From positions 25,925 through 89,924 of the forward strand of contig JAEXJM010000065.1 in NCBI GenBank assembly GCA_023449275.1: 64,000 nt of DNA. Reading direction: 5' to 3'. Numbering within the stretch: the stretch's first letter is position 1; every line of letters begins with the position of its first letter. Below are positions 63,201-64,000 of this stretch, piece by piece. A program made the position numbers and the translations under genes. This DNA is from Pseudomonadota bacterium (GTDB lineage: Bacteria; Pseudomonadota; Gammaproteobacteria; Burkholderiales; Burkholderiaceae_D). The notes beneath the pieces were generated by a model, which saw only the letters and a list, made by a program, of their open reading frames with translations, was not told the origin of the DNA and did not search any database.

Positions 63201-63577
63201 CCAAAGCTTTCATTGTAATCTTCTCCACCTTTCACGACCGCTTTGGAGCTTATATCAAGCGACCCCAGATGTACGGTCAGCGGGTCTCCATTATTGCTCC
63301 AGGAGCGTACGCCATATGAATAAGCTTGTTCTAATCCCGTGGCCGTCGCTTCAACGCGTGTTATTGTATCGGGAATTGTATACTCTCCTGTTGCGTTTGC
63401 TTTTATGCCTTCAGCCTCGGCCCAGCGACTCTGATCCTCTGCAGAAACCTCCGCAGAAACACTCGACGGGGGCTGGGAAACATTGTAACCATTGACATAA
63501 GCAAGTGCTTCCCCTGTCGCCGTACCCATGACCAGCATGGAGGCTACAGCCAGTTTGTTGATTATCTTTTCTGCCAT
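60299..63577 (-). CDS. Type Va autotransporter
   Basis: The 1092-aa product has a signal peptide (INKLAVASMLVMGTATGEALA), a Ser/Gly/Thr/Asp-rich beta-helix passenger with repeats of the type GTAIGLDAIDNSF, and a C-terminal barrel from LRKRLGEVRDGVKDGLW to the final Phe (FRVGLKRAF). The barrel is clearly paralogous to the protein at 44487-47822, sharing LRKRLGEVR, SRF-Q-V and WLVGANFRATLSDQKT-like blocks. Its ATG directly abuts the TGA of a broken upstream autotransporter fragment (TGAATG), and AAGAGAG provides the ribosome binding site. It has no C-tract itself. Probable role: surface adhesion. Confidence 0.88.
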   Translation of the reverse strand: MAEKIINKLAVASMLVMGTATGEALAYVNGYNVSQPPSSVSAEVSAEDQSRWAEAEGIKANATGEYTIPDTITRVEATATGLEQAYSYGVRSWSNNGDPLTVHLGSLDISSKAVVKGGEDYNESFGIFSFNNSTVTMNEGSITSSMELQTGSGAAYGIFSGGNSHVTSGADSITVISKSMGNDAFSDSVGVRFGSVIYDDDYEITGYTQDTVTLTSEKVKIDVTSIAQADGSDPAAYGIQGIGGEISLNDAEITVQTRADHQTGYNSAYGIGLDGSSALKMKDGFIHVSATDTKGETFTGAAVGIQTVSSKNNNHNISLGTVDILVKGVEASGLDLAYARMDMAGGRVEAESHGGQAQALNANSGTTFTASGDIDFTARAENSKAVALRAESGASITALGGAVTASGDRTTYDSVGAVGLEAHNGGVITKTGGDVTVSSATGTAIGLDAIDNSFVGESHASRITYGNADTVTQVTVNGVNAYGVRAGKESNTRDGQLSSVELTNGDIKAISSGGKSYGAYSVSGNIALKGTTAITASAGTSGGEAYSLYATSIDGESSAINVERASTIAGDMATATNSASVTASFQDGGKLKGWTRSLGTLELTFGKSAVWEMVSSNKLEKASDGKYAANLTKLALDGSHVYVGSTQGQWEAGSGFALSQTVLSQTDAPAELKIEDLSGSGDFYLRTDMQQDISDSIKVTNSLSGTHTLHVAAGGTEPVQTQTQSYLARTEAAVSANASAFTLGNPGNKVELGVYNYVLANRDAEGATEWYLTRGTNGDGTPDYSPTTESVLAMASSGAQNALYQNNLMDLRKRLGEVRDGVKDGLWASFAGWQDVLSGYAGSRFRQEVYSVSLGLDRAVNDNWLVGANFRATLSDQKTHGHEDRHASGDADSQGLNLYATWNHGNGTYADFVASVDRYGQEITTNMLEGEKVKGKYHNWGYGLSAEVGRKFAGLGNDRTWFVEPQAQLSWYHVRGDSFSMDNGMRVKQGNADSLTARVGVVAGRDLKLEGNRKGQYYLKMGVNHELSGDQKVSLNDIRFEEHEIMGTRFYYGVGMDWELNRNTKVYGQIEREDGGRYTKEFEFRVGLKRAF

Positions 63578-64000
63578 TCAGATATCTCTCTTAAGGAAAT
63601 TCAGGAAAAACAGGGCGCCGGACAGGTTCAGTGTGGTATCGCTTTTGTCGAACCAGGCATTACGTACATAGGCATCATCTTCTGTATCCGGTCGGGACAA
63701 CGCATCGATCGTCACGTTGCCCGGACTTAATGTTGAACTGTCCCCAAACAGACCAATGGCATTGGCTGCGTGCGAACTGTCGAGATGTCCGGTGATGCTG
63801 ATTTGCGTGATTGTTCCAGGCAGTGTGGAACTTCCTGAACGGTAACTGAAAATACCGAAGGCATTATCACTGTAACTCGTTTCATGCTCGAAAACTCCCG
63901 TACCGACGGCGCCGATACGGCAGCTATTGCCACTGAACCGGTGGTTGCGGTGAGAAATGCCGTACCGAGCAGGAAAACCAGTTTTTTCAGTGTGTGGGGG
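63578..64000 (-). pseudogene. Frameshifted autotransporter N-terminal fragment at window edge
   Basis: Reading leftwards from the edge, one frame gives PHTLKKLVFLLGTAFLTATT, a signal peptide ending IAAVSA, and then turns to nonsense with a stop at 63727. The other frame takes over with passenger-like sequence (TGVFEHETSYSDNAFGIFSY, GHLDSSHAANAIGLFGDSS) and stops at TGA 63578-63580. The shift lies near 63910. The fragment has no barrel and would be at most about 140 aa. It is probably the remnant of a third autotransporter, cut short where the next autotransporter begins. Confidence 0.6.
63996..64000 (-). repeat. Start of a second poly-C tract, cut by the window edge
   Basis: At least five C (coding strand) precede ACACACTG and the PHTL signal-peptide frame. 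This mirrors the layout C-tract, then PPHTL, seen in the autotransporter at 47822. The true length lies outside the window. Confidence 0.5.

Overview
The window looks like the chromosome of a Gram-negative betaproteobacterium of the Burkholderiales, most plausibly an Oxalobacter-like member of the Oxalobacteraceae. The pointers are an OxlT-like OFA-family MFS exchanger that keeps the Arg and Lys of the oxalate:formate antiporter, a Burkholderiales-type trimeric porin, and the overall codon use. This is inference from protein content; no rRNA or other taxonomic marker is present.

Layout. 1-1220 holds the start of an AAA15-type ATPase gene that runs off the left edge. 1221-2069 is gene-free and carries two structured RNA candidates and two strong terminators. 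2070-18871 is core metabolism and housekeeping: Tam methyltransferase, a CigR-like secreted protein, a degenerate LA2681-type HEPN protein, a YjjG nucleotidase, a MATE exporter, a DinG/YoaA helicase, a frameshifted GNAT acetyltransferase, an acyltransferase-3/SGNH protein, and a three-gene apbE-rnfC-rnfD operon without the other rnf genes.

18872-27092 is a visibly AT-richer island carrying a complete subtype I-F2 (I-Fv) CRISPR-Cas locus: cas1, cas2-3, cas7fv, cas5fv, cas6f, a leader with a perfect IHF consensus site, and an array of 18 repeats and 17 spacers with an exact 60-bp period. There is no cas8f. In the characterised I-F2 system, enlarged Cas5fv replaces the large subunit. Spacer 15 encodes DVNSFYPALM in frame over its whole length. 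This is motif A of phi29-type protein-primed family B DNA polymerases, so at least one target element probably carries such a polymerase.

27093-44394 holds an HxlR regulator divergent from a copper ATPase with a CopZ-like domain fused at its C-terminus, a porin, an OFA exchanger with a convincing sigma-54 promoter, an FhlA-like GAF/AAA+ activator next to it, the PreT/PreA dihydropyrimidine dehydrogenase pair, a tandem paralogue pair in which the first copy is cut by an in-frame TAA, a DUF1622 protein, an NAD(P)-binding protein, a PNPOx-like flavoprotein and an RclA-like reductase.

44395-64000 holds two large type V autotransporters flanking an MdtABC-OprM-like efflux operon, a metallo-beta-lactamase-fold protein and small secreted proteins. 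The first autotransporter has ten C residues directly after its start codon, a probable phase-variation tract. At the right edge a third, frameshifted autotransporter fragment begins with the same C-tract plus PHTL layout, so C-tract switching may be a family trait here.

Genes that appear to work together are the CRISPR-Cas operon with its array; the OFA exchanger, its sigma-54 promoter and the FhlA-like activator (probable organic-acid or formate response); HxlR with CopA; PreT with PreA; and MdtA-B-C with the outer-membrane factor.
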